NCBI GenBank assembly: GCA_963721345.1
Contig: CAVRIT010000001.1
Span: 1 to 64,000, forward strand
Direction of reading: 5' to 3'
DNA length: 64,000 bases
Source of the DNA: JACDAN01 sp963721345
GTDB lineage: Bacteria; Actinomycetota; Thermoleophilia; Gaiellales; Gaiellaceae
Part shown: positions 26,307 to 36,690 of the stretch, in pieces
How positions within the stretch are numbered: the stretch's first letter is position 1
Layout: each line of letters begins with the position of its first letter
Translations under genes and position numbers: made by a program
The notes under the pieces: generated by a model
Database searches by the model: none
Told to the model about the DNA's origin: nothing
The model's input: only the letters and a program-made list of their open reading frames with translations

Positions 26307-27245
26307 ATGCGGGAGACCGAGAAGATCTGGATGAACGGCGAGTTCGTCGACTGGGCGGACGCGAAAATCCACGTCGGCGCGCACGGACTGCACTACGGCA
26401 CGGGAGTGTTCGAGGGGATTCGCTGCTACGAGACCCCGCAGGGCCCGGCGGTCTTCCGGCTCACCGACCACCTGAAGCGCCTCGAGACATCCGCGAGGCT
26501 GCTCTACATGGATCTGCCGTACACCGTGGCGGAGCTGCGTGAGAGCTCGCTCGAGCTGATCGGGCGGAACGGCCTGCCCGAGTGCTACTTGCGGCCGATC
26601 GCGTTCTACGGCTACGGCGAGCTCGGCGTCCAGACGACGGGAAACCCGGTCGACGTGGTGATCATGAGCTGGCCGTGGGGCACGTACCTCGGGGACGAGG
26701 GGATGAAGAACGGGATCCGCTGCAAGATCTCGAGCTGGAAGCGCGTCGGCGCCAATACGATCCCGCACGCTGCGAAGGCGACCGGCATCTACCTGAACTC
26801 GATGCTCGCCGTGATGGAGGCGGTGCGGGCCGGCTACGACGAAGCGATTCTGCTCACCGACGACGGGTTCGTGGCGGACGGCTCCGGCGAGAACGTCTTC
26901 ATCGTCAAGAACAAGACCATCTACACGCCGCCGCTCTCGACGTCGATCCTGCCCGGGATCACTCGCCTCACGGTGATGGAGCTCGCCCGCGACCTTGGCT
27001 ACACCGTCGAGGAGCAGAACCTGATCCGCACCGACCTCTACCTCGCCGACGAGATGTTCATGGTCGGGACCGCCGCGGAGGTGACGCCGATCCGCTCTGT
27101 GGACGACCAGGAGATCGGCCCACCCGGCGAGATCACGCTCCAGATCCAGAAGTCCTATCTCGACATCGTGCGCGGCGGGAGCGACCGCTGGTCGCACTGG
27201 CTCGAGTTCGCCTCGATTCCGTCTCGAGAGCCCGCGCAGGCGTGA
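26307..27245 (+). CDS. ilvE: Branched-chain amino acid aminotransferase
   Basis: 312 residues, fold-type IV PLP enzyme. GTGVFEGIRCYETPQGPAVF (about residues 32-51), PLP Lys in HAAKATGIYLNSMLA, FVADGSGENVFIVKN and VGTAAEVTPI are the family signatures. Final step in Leu/Ile/Val synthesis. ATG 26307 has GAGGAGACAC upstream. Confidence 0.92.
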   Translation: MRETEKIWMNGEFVDWADAKIHVGAHGLHYGTGVFEGIRCYETPQGPAVFRLTDHLKRLETSARLLYMDLPYTVAELRESSLELIGRNGLPECYLRPIAFYGYGELGVQTTGNPVDVVIMSWPWGTYLGDEGMKNGIRCKISSWKRVGANTIPHAAKATGIYLNSMLAVMEAVRAGYDEAILLTDDGFVADGSGENVFIVKNKTIYTPPLSTSILPGITRLTVMELARDLGYTVEEQNLIRTDLYLADEMFMVGTAAEVTPIRSVDDQEIGPPGEITLQIQKSYLDIVRGGSDRWSHWLEFASIPSREPAQA

Positions 27246-27246
27246 C

Positions 27247-27386
27247 GGCTTCGCCGTCTCGCCGGAAGTCTCACGACTTCCGGCGAATCTATGAAGCCGG
27301 GCACCGCTTCGCGGTGCGCGGCCCAGAAGCCGCTTCTCGCTTCCCTAACCACCCGCCTGCGTGCGGGCGGGCGGAGCCCGCTCCGC
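27247..27386. repeat. Cluster of five adjacent hairpins between ilvE and DegT genes
   Basis: Five inverted repeats in 140 bases: GGCTTC/GAAGCC (27247-27252, 27293-27298) enclosing a perfect 12-bp stem (27259-27270 with 27275-27286); GCACCGC/GCGGTGC (27301-27317); AGAAGC/GCTTCT (27325-27337); CCCGCC/GGCGGG (27352-27371); GCGGAGC/GCTCCGC (27371-27386). The first may terminate ilvE. Together they form a highly structured segment just before the DegT start. Confidence 0.65.
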
Positions 27387-27396
27387 GGCAAGAAGG

Positions 27397-28500
27397 GTGC
27401 CGCTGGCCCGGCCGTACCTCGACGAGCGGGAGGAGGAGCTCGTGCTCGAGGTGCTGCGCTCGGGCCGCCTATCGCTGGGGCCGACGATCGAGCGCTTCGA
27501 GGAGCAGATCGCCGAGCGGGTCGGCGCCCCGTACGCCGCCGCCGTCTCGAGCGGCACCGCCGGGCTTCACCTCCTCGTTTGCACCTCGGGGATCGGGCCC
27601 GGCGACGAGGTGATCACGACGCCGCTGACCTTCGCGGCGACGACGAACTGCTTCCTGTGCGAGGGCGCGACGCCGGTCTACGCCGACGTCGACCCCGCCA
27701 CCTGGAACCTGGATCCCGCGGCGGTCGAGGCGGCGATCACGGAGCGGACGAAGGCGGTGATCCCCGCCGACATCTTCGGCTATCCCTGCGAGATCGAGCC
27801 GTTGATGGACCTGTGCGAACGGCACGGGCTGACGCTGATCGAGGACTCGGCTCAGGCGCTCGGCGCCGAGTACCGCGGCCGGCAGATCGGCTCGCACGGC
27901 CCGCCGTGCGTCTTCGGCTTCTACCCGAACAAGCAGATCGCGACCGGCGAGGGCGGCGTCGTCACGACCCACTCGCGCGAGCAGCACGAGGAGATCGTCA
28001 GCCTGCGGAACCAGGGCCGCTCGTACTCCGGTACGAGCTGGTTCGACCACGTCCGGCTCGGCTACAACTACCGCTGGACAGACATCCAGGCCGCCGTCGG
28101 CATCGGTCAGCTCGAGAAGCTCGACACGCTCCTCGCGCTCCGGGCAGAGGCGGCTGCGCGCTACGACGGGCTGCTCGGCGGGGTTGACGGCGTCGAGCTC
28201 GCGCCGCGCGACGACGCCGACCACAAGCGGTCGTGGTTCGTCTACGTCGTCCAACTCGCTGCGGAGCTCGACCGGAGCCGCGTCATGGCGGAGATGCGCG
28301 AGCACGGCGTCGACGTCGCGGAGTACATGCCTTGTGTCCACCTGCTCACCTACGTCCGCGAGCGCTTCGACTTCGGCGAGGGGCTCTGTCCGGTCGCCGA
28401 GGAGATCGCGAGCCGCACACTGGCGCTGCCGTTCTTCCCGGGCATCGACCCGGAAGACCAGGAGTACGTCGTCGAGACGCTGCGCTCGACTCTCGGCTGA
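27397..28500 (+). CDS. DegT/DnrJ/EryC1/StrS-family aminotransferase
   Basis: 367 residues from GTG 27397 (AAGAAG upstream). Sugar- or amino-group transferring PLP enzyme: VSSGTAGLHLLV, GDEVITTPLTFAATTNC, EDSAQALGAEYRG, PLP Lys in FYPNKQIATGEGG and NYRWTDIQAAVGIGQLEKL. Typically adds an amino group to a nucleotide-sugar ketone for cell-surface glycans. No sugar-pathway neighbours are seen, so the substrate is unknown. Confidence 0.88.
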   Translation: MPLARPYLDEREEELVLEVLRSGRLSLGPTIERFEEQIAERVGAPYAAAVSSGTAGLHLLVCTSGIGPGDEVITTPLTFAATTNCFLCEGATPVYADVDPATWNLDPAAVEAAITERTKAVIPADIFGYPCEIEPLMDLCERHGLTLIEDSAQALGAEYRGRQIGSHGPPCVFGFYPNKQIATGEGGVVTTHSREQHEEIVSLRNQGRSYSGTSWFDHVRLGYNYRWTDIQAAVGIGQLEKLDTLLALRAEAAARYDGLLGGVDGVELAPRDDADHKRSWFVYVVQLAAELDRSRVMAEMREHGVDVAEYMPCVHLLTYVRERFDFGEGLCPVAEEIASRTLALPFFPGIDPEDQEYVVETLRSTLG

Positions 28501-28509
28501 GGTTCGGAT

Positions 28510-29019
28510 TTGGCGCGCGTGATCGAAGACGATCGCGGGGTCCTGGTTCGCGCGATTCCCGCCGGGCTCATCGCGGCGCTGGCCGGCGGGGTTGCCTGGG
28601 GGCTGATCGTCAAGTGGTCGGAGTACGAGGTCGGCTTCGTCGCGTGGGGCATCGGCTTTCTCGTCGGACTGGCTGTCGTCACCGCGACGGGTGGCCGGAG
28701 GGGGCCCCTGCTCCAGGCGGTGGCGATCGTCTCGTCGCTCATCGGCATCCTCGTCGGCAAGTACCTCTCGTACGCCTTGGTCGTCCAGCAGGTTGCGAAC
28801 GAGGAGACCGGCGGCGCCGTCAACCTCTCCATCTTCTCCCGAGAGATGTTCGATTTCTTCCGTGAGGATCTGAACAACGTCTTCGGCTGGATCGATCTGC
28901 TCTGGGCTGGTTTCGCCGTGTTCACGGCGTGGCGCGCGCTCGCGCCCGAGGAGCCGGAGGTTGCCTCCGAGGCCGAGCCGGAGGCTGGGTCCGGCCAGCC
29001 CCGTCCGCCTCCTCCATAA
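28510..29019 (+). CDS. Small membrane protein of unknown function
   Basis: 169 residues from TTG 28510. Three or four hydrophobic helices (LIAALAGGVAWGLIV; GFVAWGIGFLVGLAVVTA; AVAIVSSLIGILVGKYLS; WIDLLWAGFAVFTAWRAL), a polar loop with FFREDLNNVFG, and a Glu/Pro-rich C-tail. Family not recognised. It sits ten bases upstream of the RemA-like gene, so the two are likely co-expressed. Confidence 0.65.
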   Translation: MARVIEDDRGVLVRAIPAGLIAALAGGVAWGLIVKWSEYEVGFVAWGIGFLVGLAVVTATGGRRGPLLQAVAIVSSLIGILVGKYLSYALVVQQVANEETGGAVNLSIFSREMFDFFREDLNNVFGWIDLLWAGFAVFTAWRALAPEEPEVASEAEPEAGSGQPRPPPP

Positions 29020-29029
29020 TCGGTCCACC

Positions 29030-29389
29030 ATGGCCGACGGCGCGAACCGGATGGTGTTCCTCGGTTTCGGGAAGTACGCCCGGGCCGACAAGATCTACGC
29101 GCTCGAGCCGATGACGGGCGACGAGCGCGGCGGTGGACGGCGGACGCGCGTCTGGATCGAGGGGGTGCCCGACCCGATCATCGCGGGCCGCACCGAGCGC
29201 ACGATCCTCCACGAGATGGGGCAGGAGGCTGCGGCGAACACACAGATCATCGACAACGCCATCGACCTCGCCCGGCGCATCGCCTCGGGCGCCGAGAGCG
29301 GCCAGATCAACCTCGCTGACCTCGGGCGTCGGGCACGGCGGCTACTCGAGTCGACTGCCCGGCCCCAGGACGACGACAAACTGTTCTAG
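29030..29389 (+). CDS. RemA/DUF370-like small regulator
   Basis: 119 residues from ATG 29030. The N-half matches the DUF370/RemA (YlzA) pattern: VFLGFGKYARADKIYAL, GRRTRVWIEGVPDPIIAG and a closing strand before ERTILHEMG. In Bacillus RemA is an 89-residue DNA-binding ring activating matrix and osmoprotection genes. Here a C-terminal helical extension of about 45 residues is added (IIDNAIDLARRIASG; LGRRARRLLEST). DNA binding is an inference from the family. Confidence 0.65.
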   Translation: MADGANRMVFLGFGKYARADKIYALEPMTGDERGGGRRTRVWIEGVPDPIIAGRTERTILHEMGQEAAANTQIIDNAIDLARRIASGAESGQINLADLGRRARRLLESTARPQDDDKLF

Positions 29390-29395
29390 GCGCCG

Positions 29396-30670
29396 ATGAC
29401 GGACATCGGAAGGCCCGAGCCGCCCGAGCGCGGCCTGTTCGCGCGCATCGCCGTCGACATCCGTCCGCTGCGCGAGTCGCGGGACTTCCGGCGGCTCTGG
29501 TTCGGCGTCGGGATCTCGGCGATCGGCAGCCAGATCACGACCGTCGCGATCCCGTTCCAGCTCTACGAGGAGACCCGGTCGACGCTCCTCGTCGGGTTGC
29601 TCGGGCTGGCGGCGCTCGTTCCGCTCCTCGTCGTCCCCATCTACGGCGGCGCCGTCGCGGACGCGGTCGACCGGCGCCGCCTGCTGCTCTTCTCCGACGT
29701 CGCCCAGCTGCTCGTGACGGGCGGGCTGCTCGTCAACGCGCTGCTGCCGAACCCGAGCATCTGGTTCCTGTTCGTCGCGGAGGCACTGGGGACGGCGGCG
29801 TACGGCTTCCAGCGGCCGGCCCGGAACGCACTGACGCCGCGCCTCGTGCGGGACGACCAGCTCCTCGCGGCGATCGCAGTCGAGGACGTCGTGTTCACGC
29901 TCGCCCGTGTTGCGGGCCCCGTGATGGCCGGCGTCCTGATCGCGGTCGTCGGGCTGGGAGGCGCCTACGCGATCGACATGGTCACCTTCGCGGCATCGCT
30001 CGTCGCGATCTGGCTGCTTCCTCCGGCCCCACCGGCGCCGGACGCCGACCGGCCGAGCCTGCAGTCGATCCTCGACGGCTTCCGGTACGTGGGCCGCCGG
30101 AAGGTTCTGCTGGGGATCTTCGTCGTCGACACGAACGCCATGATCTTCGGTATGCCGCGCGCGCTTTTCCCGGCCTTCGCCGAGAAGCTCGGTGGCGGAG
30201 CGGCGACGCTGGGGCTGCTCTACGCCGCGCCGTTCGCGGGTGCGCTTGTCGCGTCGCTCACCTCGGGATGGATGATGGCCGTGCGACGACAGGGGCTCGG
30301 AGTGTGCGTGGCGGCCGCTGCCTGGGGTGGGGCGATCGCGCTCGTCGGCTTCGCCGATGCGCTGTGGTTCGCGCTGGTCTTTCTCGGCATTGCGGGAGCG
30401 GCGGACTTCATCAGCGCCGTGCTCCGGTCGAACATCCTCCTGACCGTGACGCCGGACTCGATGCGCGGCCGCCTCTCCGGAATCGAGCTGGCCCAGGTCG
30501 CCGGCGCGCCGGAGATCGGCAACGTCGAGGCCGGGATCGTGGCGTCGCTGACGAGCGTCCGCGCCTCGATCGTCTCGGGCGGAATTCTCACCGTGGTCGG
30601 CACCGTCGTGGTCGCCCTCGCCATCCCCGCGCTTGTCCGCTACGACGCGCGGCGTCCACAGAACGAATGA
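29396..30670 (+). CDS. MFS transporter (MFS_3 / enterobactin-exporter-like)
   Basis: 424 residues, about 12 helices. Starts with a polar N-tail then RDFRRLWFGVGISAIGSQIT and the A-motif loop region GGAVADAVDRRRLLLFSDV. Also EALGTAAYGFQRPARNALTP and the second-half loop DSMRGRLSGIELAQVAG. Probably a drug or siderophore exporter; substrate unknown. Overlaps the glycosylase gene by four bases. Confidence 0.85.
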   Translation: MTDIGRPEPPERGLFARIAVDIRPLRESRDFRRLWFGVGISAIGSQITTVAIPFQLYEETRSTLLVGLLGLAALVPLLVVPIYGGAVADAVDRRRLLLFSDVAQLLVTGGLLVNALLPNPSIWFLFVAEALGTAAYGFQRPARNALTPRLVRDDQLLAAIAVEDVVFTLARVAGPVMAGVLIAVVGLGGAYAIDMVTFAASLVAIWLLPPAPPAPDADRPSLQSILDGFRYVGRRKVLLGIFVVDTNAMIFGMPRALFPAFAEKLGGGAATLGLLYAAPFAGALVASLTSGWMMAVRRQGLGVCVAAAAWGGAIALVGFADALWFALVFLGIAGAADFISAVLRSNILLTVTPDSMRGRLSGIELAQVAGAPEIGNVEAGIVASLTSVRASIVSGGILTVVGTVVVALAIPALVRYDARRPQNE

Positions 30671-31239
30671 CCCTGGGCCGCGACTTCTTCGCCCGTTCGG
30701 TGCACGAGGTCGCACCCGACCTCGTCGGCGTCACGCTGCTCGTCGACGGCGTCGGTGGGCCGATCGTCGAGGTCGAGGCCTACGACCACGAGGATCCTGC
30801 GGCTCACGGCTTCCGCGGGCGGACTGAGCGCAACGCGTCGATGTTCGGCCCGCCCGGGCATGCCTATGTCTACCGCTCGTACGGGATCCACTGGTGCCTG
30901 AACTTCGTCTGCTCTTCGACAGGCTCTGCCGAGGCGGCCCTCATCCGCGCCCTCGAGCCCACCCATGGCATCGACGTCATGCGTCAGCGCCGCGGGGTGG
31001 AGGACGACCGCCTGCTCTGCGCAGGCCCCGGCCGCCTCTGCCAGGCGCTGGGGATCACACGCGACCACGACGGGCTGCCGCTCGACCGGCCGCCGTTCGA
31101 GCTGCGTCCTCGCGCAGCGGCGCCGGAGATCGCGATCGGCCCGCGGATCGGAATCACGAAGGCCGCGGACAAACCGTGGCGCTACGGCGTGGCGGGCTCG
31201 CGCTTCCTCAGCCGCGCGCTGAGACCAAGCGAACCCTGA
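30667..31239 (+). CDS. Alkyladenine (3-methyladenine) DNA glycosylase
   Basis: 190 residues from ATG 30667. Base-excision repair enzyme of the AAG/MPG family. Motifs: FFARSVHEVAPDLVGVTLL, catalytic Glu in IVEVEAYDHEDPAAHG, RNASMFGPPGHAYVYRSYG, CLNFVCSS and GPGRLCQALGI. The last 32 bases overlap the convergent PBP gene. Confidence 0.92.
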   Translation: MTLGRDFFARSVHEVAPDLVGVTLLVDGVGGPIVEVEAYDHEDPAAHGFRGRTERNASMFGPPGHAYVYRSYGIHWCLNFVCSSTGSAEAALIRALEPTHGIDVMRQRRGVEDDRLLCAGPGRLCQALGITRDHDGLPLDRPPFELRPRAAAPEIAIGPRIGITKAADKPWRYGVAGSRFLSRALRPSEP

Positions 31240-33622
31240 GCCCGGGCGCGGAGGCGACGCGGGTCGGGGTCTGGCGGACGACCGTCCCTCTCATAGGTCC
31301 GATCACCGCGGGCTGAAGATCCTTGCGCTCGAGCCGGCGAATCGCCGTCGCCACGGGAAGCCCGACGACGTTGGGGACGACGCCGTACTTCGGCTTCCCC
31401 AGCACGAGCATCACGGTGTCGTAGGCCGAAAGCGTGCCGCGCTTCGGAATCTGGCCGAGCACCAGGTCGAGGCGTTGGCCGCGCTTCGCCGGCTTGTAGA
31501 TCACGTCGTAGCCGAGAGGCTGCAACGCGAGACGCTCTCTCGCGTCGGCGAGCGTCGACCCGATCACCCGCGGCACCTCGACCTCGTTCGGCTTGCACCC
31601 GGCTGTCCGCTTCGGGCCCTCACCCTCGAACAGCCAAACGCTCTTTGCCCCTCGGCACAGCTCGTTGTCGCGCATGAGCACGCCGCCGCGGTGGACGACG
31701 TTCTGCGGCTGCGAGTAGGGGAGCGTTGGAGAGTCGAAGTGCGCCGGCTCGGCCTTGAGGTGGTCGAGCGCCTCGATCATGAAGCTCCGCCAGATCTCGG
31801 CCGGGAAGGTTCCGCCGGCGACGGGCTCACCGTCGTACTCGGTGAGCATCGGCCGGAGCTCGTTCGCGTAGCCCACCCACACGGCGACCGCGAGCTGCGG
31901 CGTGTAGCCGACGAACCAGGCGTCGCCGTAGTTCTCGGTCGTCCCGGTCTTGCCGGCCGCTGGGCGGTCCGGGAGCGCCGCCTTGCGGCCGGTTCCGCCG
32001 GTGACGACCTTCTGCAGGACCTGGTTCACGAGCTTCGCCTTCTCGGGGTGGAGCACCTGCCTCGGCACGACTCGGTTCGCCTTTGCCCGGTCCCCGCCCT
32101 TGCGCACGGACACCACGGCCCGCGGTTGGTTCCCGAAGATCGACCCGTCGACGCGGCGTCCCTCGTTGCCGAAGGTCGCGAAGGCGCGCGCCATCTCGAG
32201 TGGGTTGACGGCCTCTGCGCCGAGCCCGATGGCGAAGTAGTCGTTCAGCGCGCTCTTGATGCCGAGCCGGTGCGACATCTGCCTCACCTTCCCGGGGCCG
32301 ACGAGCGCCGTCAGCTGTGCATAGACCGCATTGTCCGAATGGACCGTCGCCGTCTCGAGATCGATCGGCCCGAGGTACTCGTCCTCGTAGTTGGACACAG
32401 ACCAGAGCTTGTTGCCCAGCGGGATCGTCGTCGGCTTCGAGATGAAGCTCGTCGGCGTGTTGATCCCCTCCCTGAGCGCAGCGGCCAAGACGAACGGCTT
32501 GAACGCCGATCCGGCCTGCCGCTCTCCTTGCACCGCGAGGTTGAACTGGCTCTCGCGGAAGTTCGAGCCGCCGATCATCGCCTTGATCGCGCCGTCGCGC
32601 GGATCGACCGCGACGAGGGCGGCCGACGGTCCCTCCTCGTCCTCGAGCCAGCGAGCGATCGCTCGGTGGCCGATCTCCTGTAGGCGGAGGTCGAGCGTGG
32701 TCTTGACCTCCAGTCCGCCGCCGTAGACGCCCCGTGTCCCGTACTCGTCCACCAGCTGCTGGACCACGTAGTTGGCGAAGTAGCCGCCGGGGCCACGCGT
32801 GTCCTGCCGGTGGATCTTCCGCGGCAGAGGCTGCCGATCAGCCGCCTCGAACCGCTCGCGCGAGATCGATCCGAGGTCGAGCATGATCCGGAGCACGGTT
32901 CGGCGGCGGGCCCGCGCCGCCCGGGGGTTGGCCACCGGATCGAAGCGGCTGGGGTCGGCCGGGAGCCCCGCCAGCAGCGCGGCCTCGGCGAGCGTCAGGC
33001 GCTTCGCATGGTGTCCGAAGTAGATCAGTGACGCCTGGTCGACTCCGTAGGCGCCGTTCCCGAAATAGATCGTGTTCAAATACGCGGTCAGGATTTTCTT
33101 CTTCGACCACTGCTGCTCGAGCTGCCAGGCGAGCGCCGCCTCCCGCAGCTTCCGGCCGATCGACCGCTGGTTCCTGACATAGGTGTTCTTGACGAACTGC
33201 TGGGTGATCGTCGACCCGCCCTGCACGACGTTCTTGCTGCTGACGTCGGCCCACAGCGCGCGACCGATCGCCCGCACGTCTACGCCGCGATGCTCGAAGT
33301 AGCGTCGATCCTCGATGGCGACGATCGCCTGCTTCATCACCGGCGAGATGTCCCCGTACTCGACCGGGACGCGGTTCTCGTCGCCCCGGAGCACGGCGAG
33401 GATGCGGTTGCCGGTCGAGTCGTAGATCTTCGTGTTCGCCTCGGTCTTCGCGCGCGACGGGTCGAGCTTCGGCACCTCGCCGGCTATCGCGGTGACGAGC
33501 CCGAAGGTGAACGACGACAGCGCCAGAATGAAGAGGCCGAGCGTGAGGACCAGCAGACGGAGCTTCCTGATCCTGCGCCGCTTCTTCGGCGCCGGCGATT
33601 CTCGGCGGCGGCGAAAACGCAA
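31208..33622 (-). CDS. Bifunctional penicillin-binding protein (class A PBP) with PASTA tail
   Basis: 804 residues. Basic N-tail, one membrane helix (LLVLTLGLFILALSSFTFGL, about residues 25-44), glycosyltransferase domain with EDRRYFEHRGVD and GGSTITQQFVKNTY, then transpeptidase with SxxK (GSAFKPF), SxN (HSDNAV) and KTGT (GKTGTTENYGDAWFVG). The C-terminus has two PASTA-like repeats (VPRVIGSTLADARERL; VPNVVGLPVATAIRRLE). Polymerises and cross-links peptidoglycan at the outer face of the membrane. PASTA repeats are typical of Actinobacteria and Firmicutes PBPs. Convergent 32-base overlap with the glycosylase gene. Confidence 0.93.
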   Translation of the reverse strand: MRFRRRRESPAPKKRRRIRKLRLLVLTLGLFILALSSFTFGLVTAIAGEVPKLDPSRAKTEANTKIYDSTGNRILAVLRGDENRVPVEYGDISPVMKQAIVAIEDRRYFEHRGVDVRAIGRALWADVSSKNVVQGGSTITQQFVKNTYVRNQRSIGRKLREAALAWQLEQQWSKKKILTAYLNTIYFGNGAYGVDQASLIYFGHHAKRLTLAEAALLAGLPADPSRFDPVANPRAARARRRTVLRIMLDLGSISRERFEAADRQPLPRKIHRQDTRGPGGYFANYVVQQLVDEYGTRGVYGGGLEVKTTLDLRLQEIGHRAIARWLEDEEGPSAALVAVDPRDGAIKAMIGGSNFRESQFNLAVQGERQAGSAFKPFVLAAALREGINTPTSFISKPTTIPLGNKLWSVSNYEDEYLGPIDLETATVHSDNAVYAQLTALVGPGKVRQMSHRLGIKSALNDYFAIGLGAEAVNPLEMARAFATFGNEGRRVDGSIFGNQPRAVVSVRKGGDRAKANRVVPRQVLHPEKAKLVNQVLQKVVTGGTGRKAALPDRPAAGKTGTTENYGDAWFVGYTPQLAVAVWVGYANELRPMLTEYDGEPVAGGTFPAEIWRSFMIEALDHLKAEPAHFDSPTLPYSQPQNVVHRGGVLMRDNELCRGAKSVWLFEGEGPKRTAGCKPNEVEVPRVIGSTLADARERLALQPLGYDVIYKPAKRGQRLDLVLGQIPKRGTLSAYDTVMLVLGKPKYGVVPNVVGLPVATAIRRLERKDLQPAVIGPMRGTVVRQTPTRVASAPGLRVRLVSARG

Positions 33623-33650
33623 GATCGGAGGAGTCTAGACTCGGCGCGGG

Positions 33651-34810
33651 ATGCCGGTGGCCGAGCTGACACGGAATGCGGTCGACGTCCTCCCGGAAGG
33701 TGGACTCGAGCAGAAGCTCGCGCTTCGGCGTCCGCTGCGGGTGAAGCTCGGGATCGACGTCAACGGCGCCGGACATCCACGTTCGGCAACGGCATTCTGT
33801 CTGCAGCGGCATGCGCGCCTTCCAGGACGAGGGCCATATCGGCGTACTGATCGTCGGCGACTACACGACTCGAATCGGCGATCCATCGGGCCGGTCGGCG
33901 GAGCGCCCGAGTCATCGACCGACTGAAGTGATCGACGCCCACGCGCGACGGTACTTCGAGGCTGCCTCGACGATCATCGACCCCGAACGGACCGAGCTCC
34001 GATTCAACGGCGAGTGGCTGGGCGCTCTCGACTTCGCGGAGATCGTTCGGCTCACGCGCACGAGGACCGTCGCGCGGCTGCTCGAGCGCGATGACTTCTC
34101 GAAGCGCTTTTCGGAGCAACGAACCCATCTCCGTCTCGGAGCTGCTCTATCCGTTCGTGCAAGGCGTACGACTCCGTCGCGGTGGAGGCGGACGTCGAGG
34201 TCGGGGGCACCGACCAGCTCTACAACCTGCTGTGGGACGCGACGTGATGGACGCCTACGGGCTCGATCCGCAGGTCGTGATGACCGTCCGCTACTCGTGG
34301 GGCGGACGGCACAGGCAAGATGCGCCATCCGTCGGGAACTACATCGGGATCGACGAGCCCGCCGGAGGAGAGTTCGGGAAGGTCGATGTAGAATCCCGGA
34401 CGACAGCCTCGACGCAGTGGTACGAGATCGTGACCTGGAGCCGCGATGCTCCGGCGGGGGATCCAATCGACGCAAAGCTCGCGCTCGCGCGCGGCATCGT
34501 CCGGCGCTCTACCACGGCCGACGACGGGGCGAGGCGTGCGGAGGAGCACTTCACACGCGTCGTGCGCGAGGGGCAGGCCCCGGACGATGTTCCCGAGATC
34601 GCGCTGCCGAACGGCGACCCGGTTCATCTGCCGGCCGTCCTCGTCGAGCTTGGGATCCCGTCCACCAGCGAGGCGCGGCGCCTGATCACGCAGGGCGCGG
34701 TGCGTGTCAACGGCGAGGTCGTCAACGAGCTGGACGTGCCGCGGGCCAGGCTCGAGGGGGCTCTAGTCCAGGCCGGGAAACGCCGATACGGCCGCTTGAC
34801 AGCGTCCTGA
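33651..34810 (+). pseudogene. tyrS: tyrS, tyrosyl-tRNA synthetase, broken by many small indels
   Basis: The whole protein can be followed across three frames: EQKLALRRPLRVKLGIDV, then (after shifts) a HIGH-region IHVGNGILL, RAFQDEGHIGVLIVGDYTTR, RIGDPSGRS, EPISVSELLYPFVQ, VEVGGTDQLYNLL, MDAYGLDPQVVMT, GNYIGID, and a C-terminal S4 domain (GIPSTSEARRLITQGAVRVN). At least a dozen one-base changes are needed, mostly insertions (for example four between 33765 and 33812 and three between 33905 and 33930). Several occur in groups of three so that the downstream frame returns. The KMSKS region (GKM...SVGNY) has lost a base. Either a badly sequenced segment or a decaying copy. Stop 34808-34810. Confidence 0.8.
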
Positions 34811-34823
34811 GCGCTGGTACCAT
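34796..34823 (+). promoter_or_regulatory. Sigma-70-type promoter at end of tyrS, probable rrn promoter
   Basis: TTGACA (34796-34801), a 16-base spacer and TACCAT (34818-34823). The -35 box lies inside the last codons of tyrS. The sequence around it is GC-rich, so this pair stands out. Transcription from here would run into the leader and rRNA operon. Confidence 0.6.
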
Positions 34824-34925
34824 ACTCGGGCTGCCCAGCCGGGCGGTGTAGGAAAGTCCCTGTAACTCGACGATCGGAGAGCCCCTCGAAGGACTGATAC
34901 GAGCGAAAGTTCGGATCATCTTGGG

Positions 34926-34953
34926 GCCTCTGGTGCGAGTCGGAGGCTTTTTT
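34926..34953 (+). terminator. Intrinsic-terminator-like hairpin in the rrn leader
   Basis: GCCTC (34926-34930) pairs with GAGGC (34943-34947) across a 12-base loop and is followed by six T (34948-34953). It lies about 120 bases after the promoter and 190 bases before mature 16S. It may end a short RNA or act as an attenuator that rRNA transcription must read through. Confidence 0.55.
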
Positions 34954-34983
34954 ACGTCGTCAGGCCAGTAGCGACGGTCTTTG

Positions 34984-35142
34984 AAAACTCAACAGCGTGC
35001 GAAGAAACGCCGAGACCTGAGCTGTCACACCGGCTCAGGCTCAACCTGTCAACCTCGAGACCTCGGTCGAGAGGTGCTTTGAGCTTCAAGCTCGAAGTGA
35101 ACAAGTTGTCTAGCCGGCTTCGGCCGGACTGACACGAGTTCC
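34984..35142 (+). other. rrn leader with 16S processing strand
   Basis: AAAACTCAACAGCGTG (34984-34999) is the perfect complement of CACGCTGTTGAGTTTT (36839-36854), forming the stalk that brackets 16S for RNase III cutting. Between it and the 16S start are further dyads (GAGCTTCAAGCTC near 35082, AGCCGGCTTCGGCCGG near 35113). No protein gene seen. Confidence 0.7.

Positions 35143-36690
<1,548 letters not shown>

Noticed and set aside
27241..27396. Reading SRRKSHDFRRIYEAGHRF past the ilvE stop resembles an RnpA start
   Set aside because: The likeness is short, the frame soon loses all resemblance, and the stretch is better explained by stacked hairpins.
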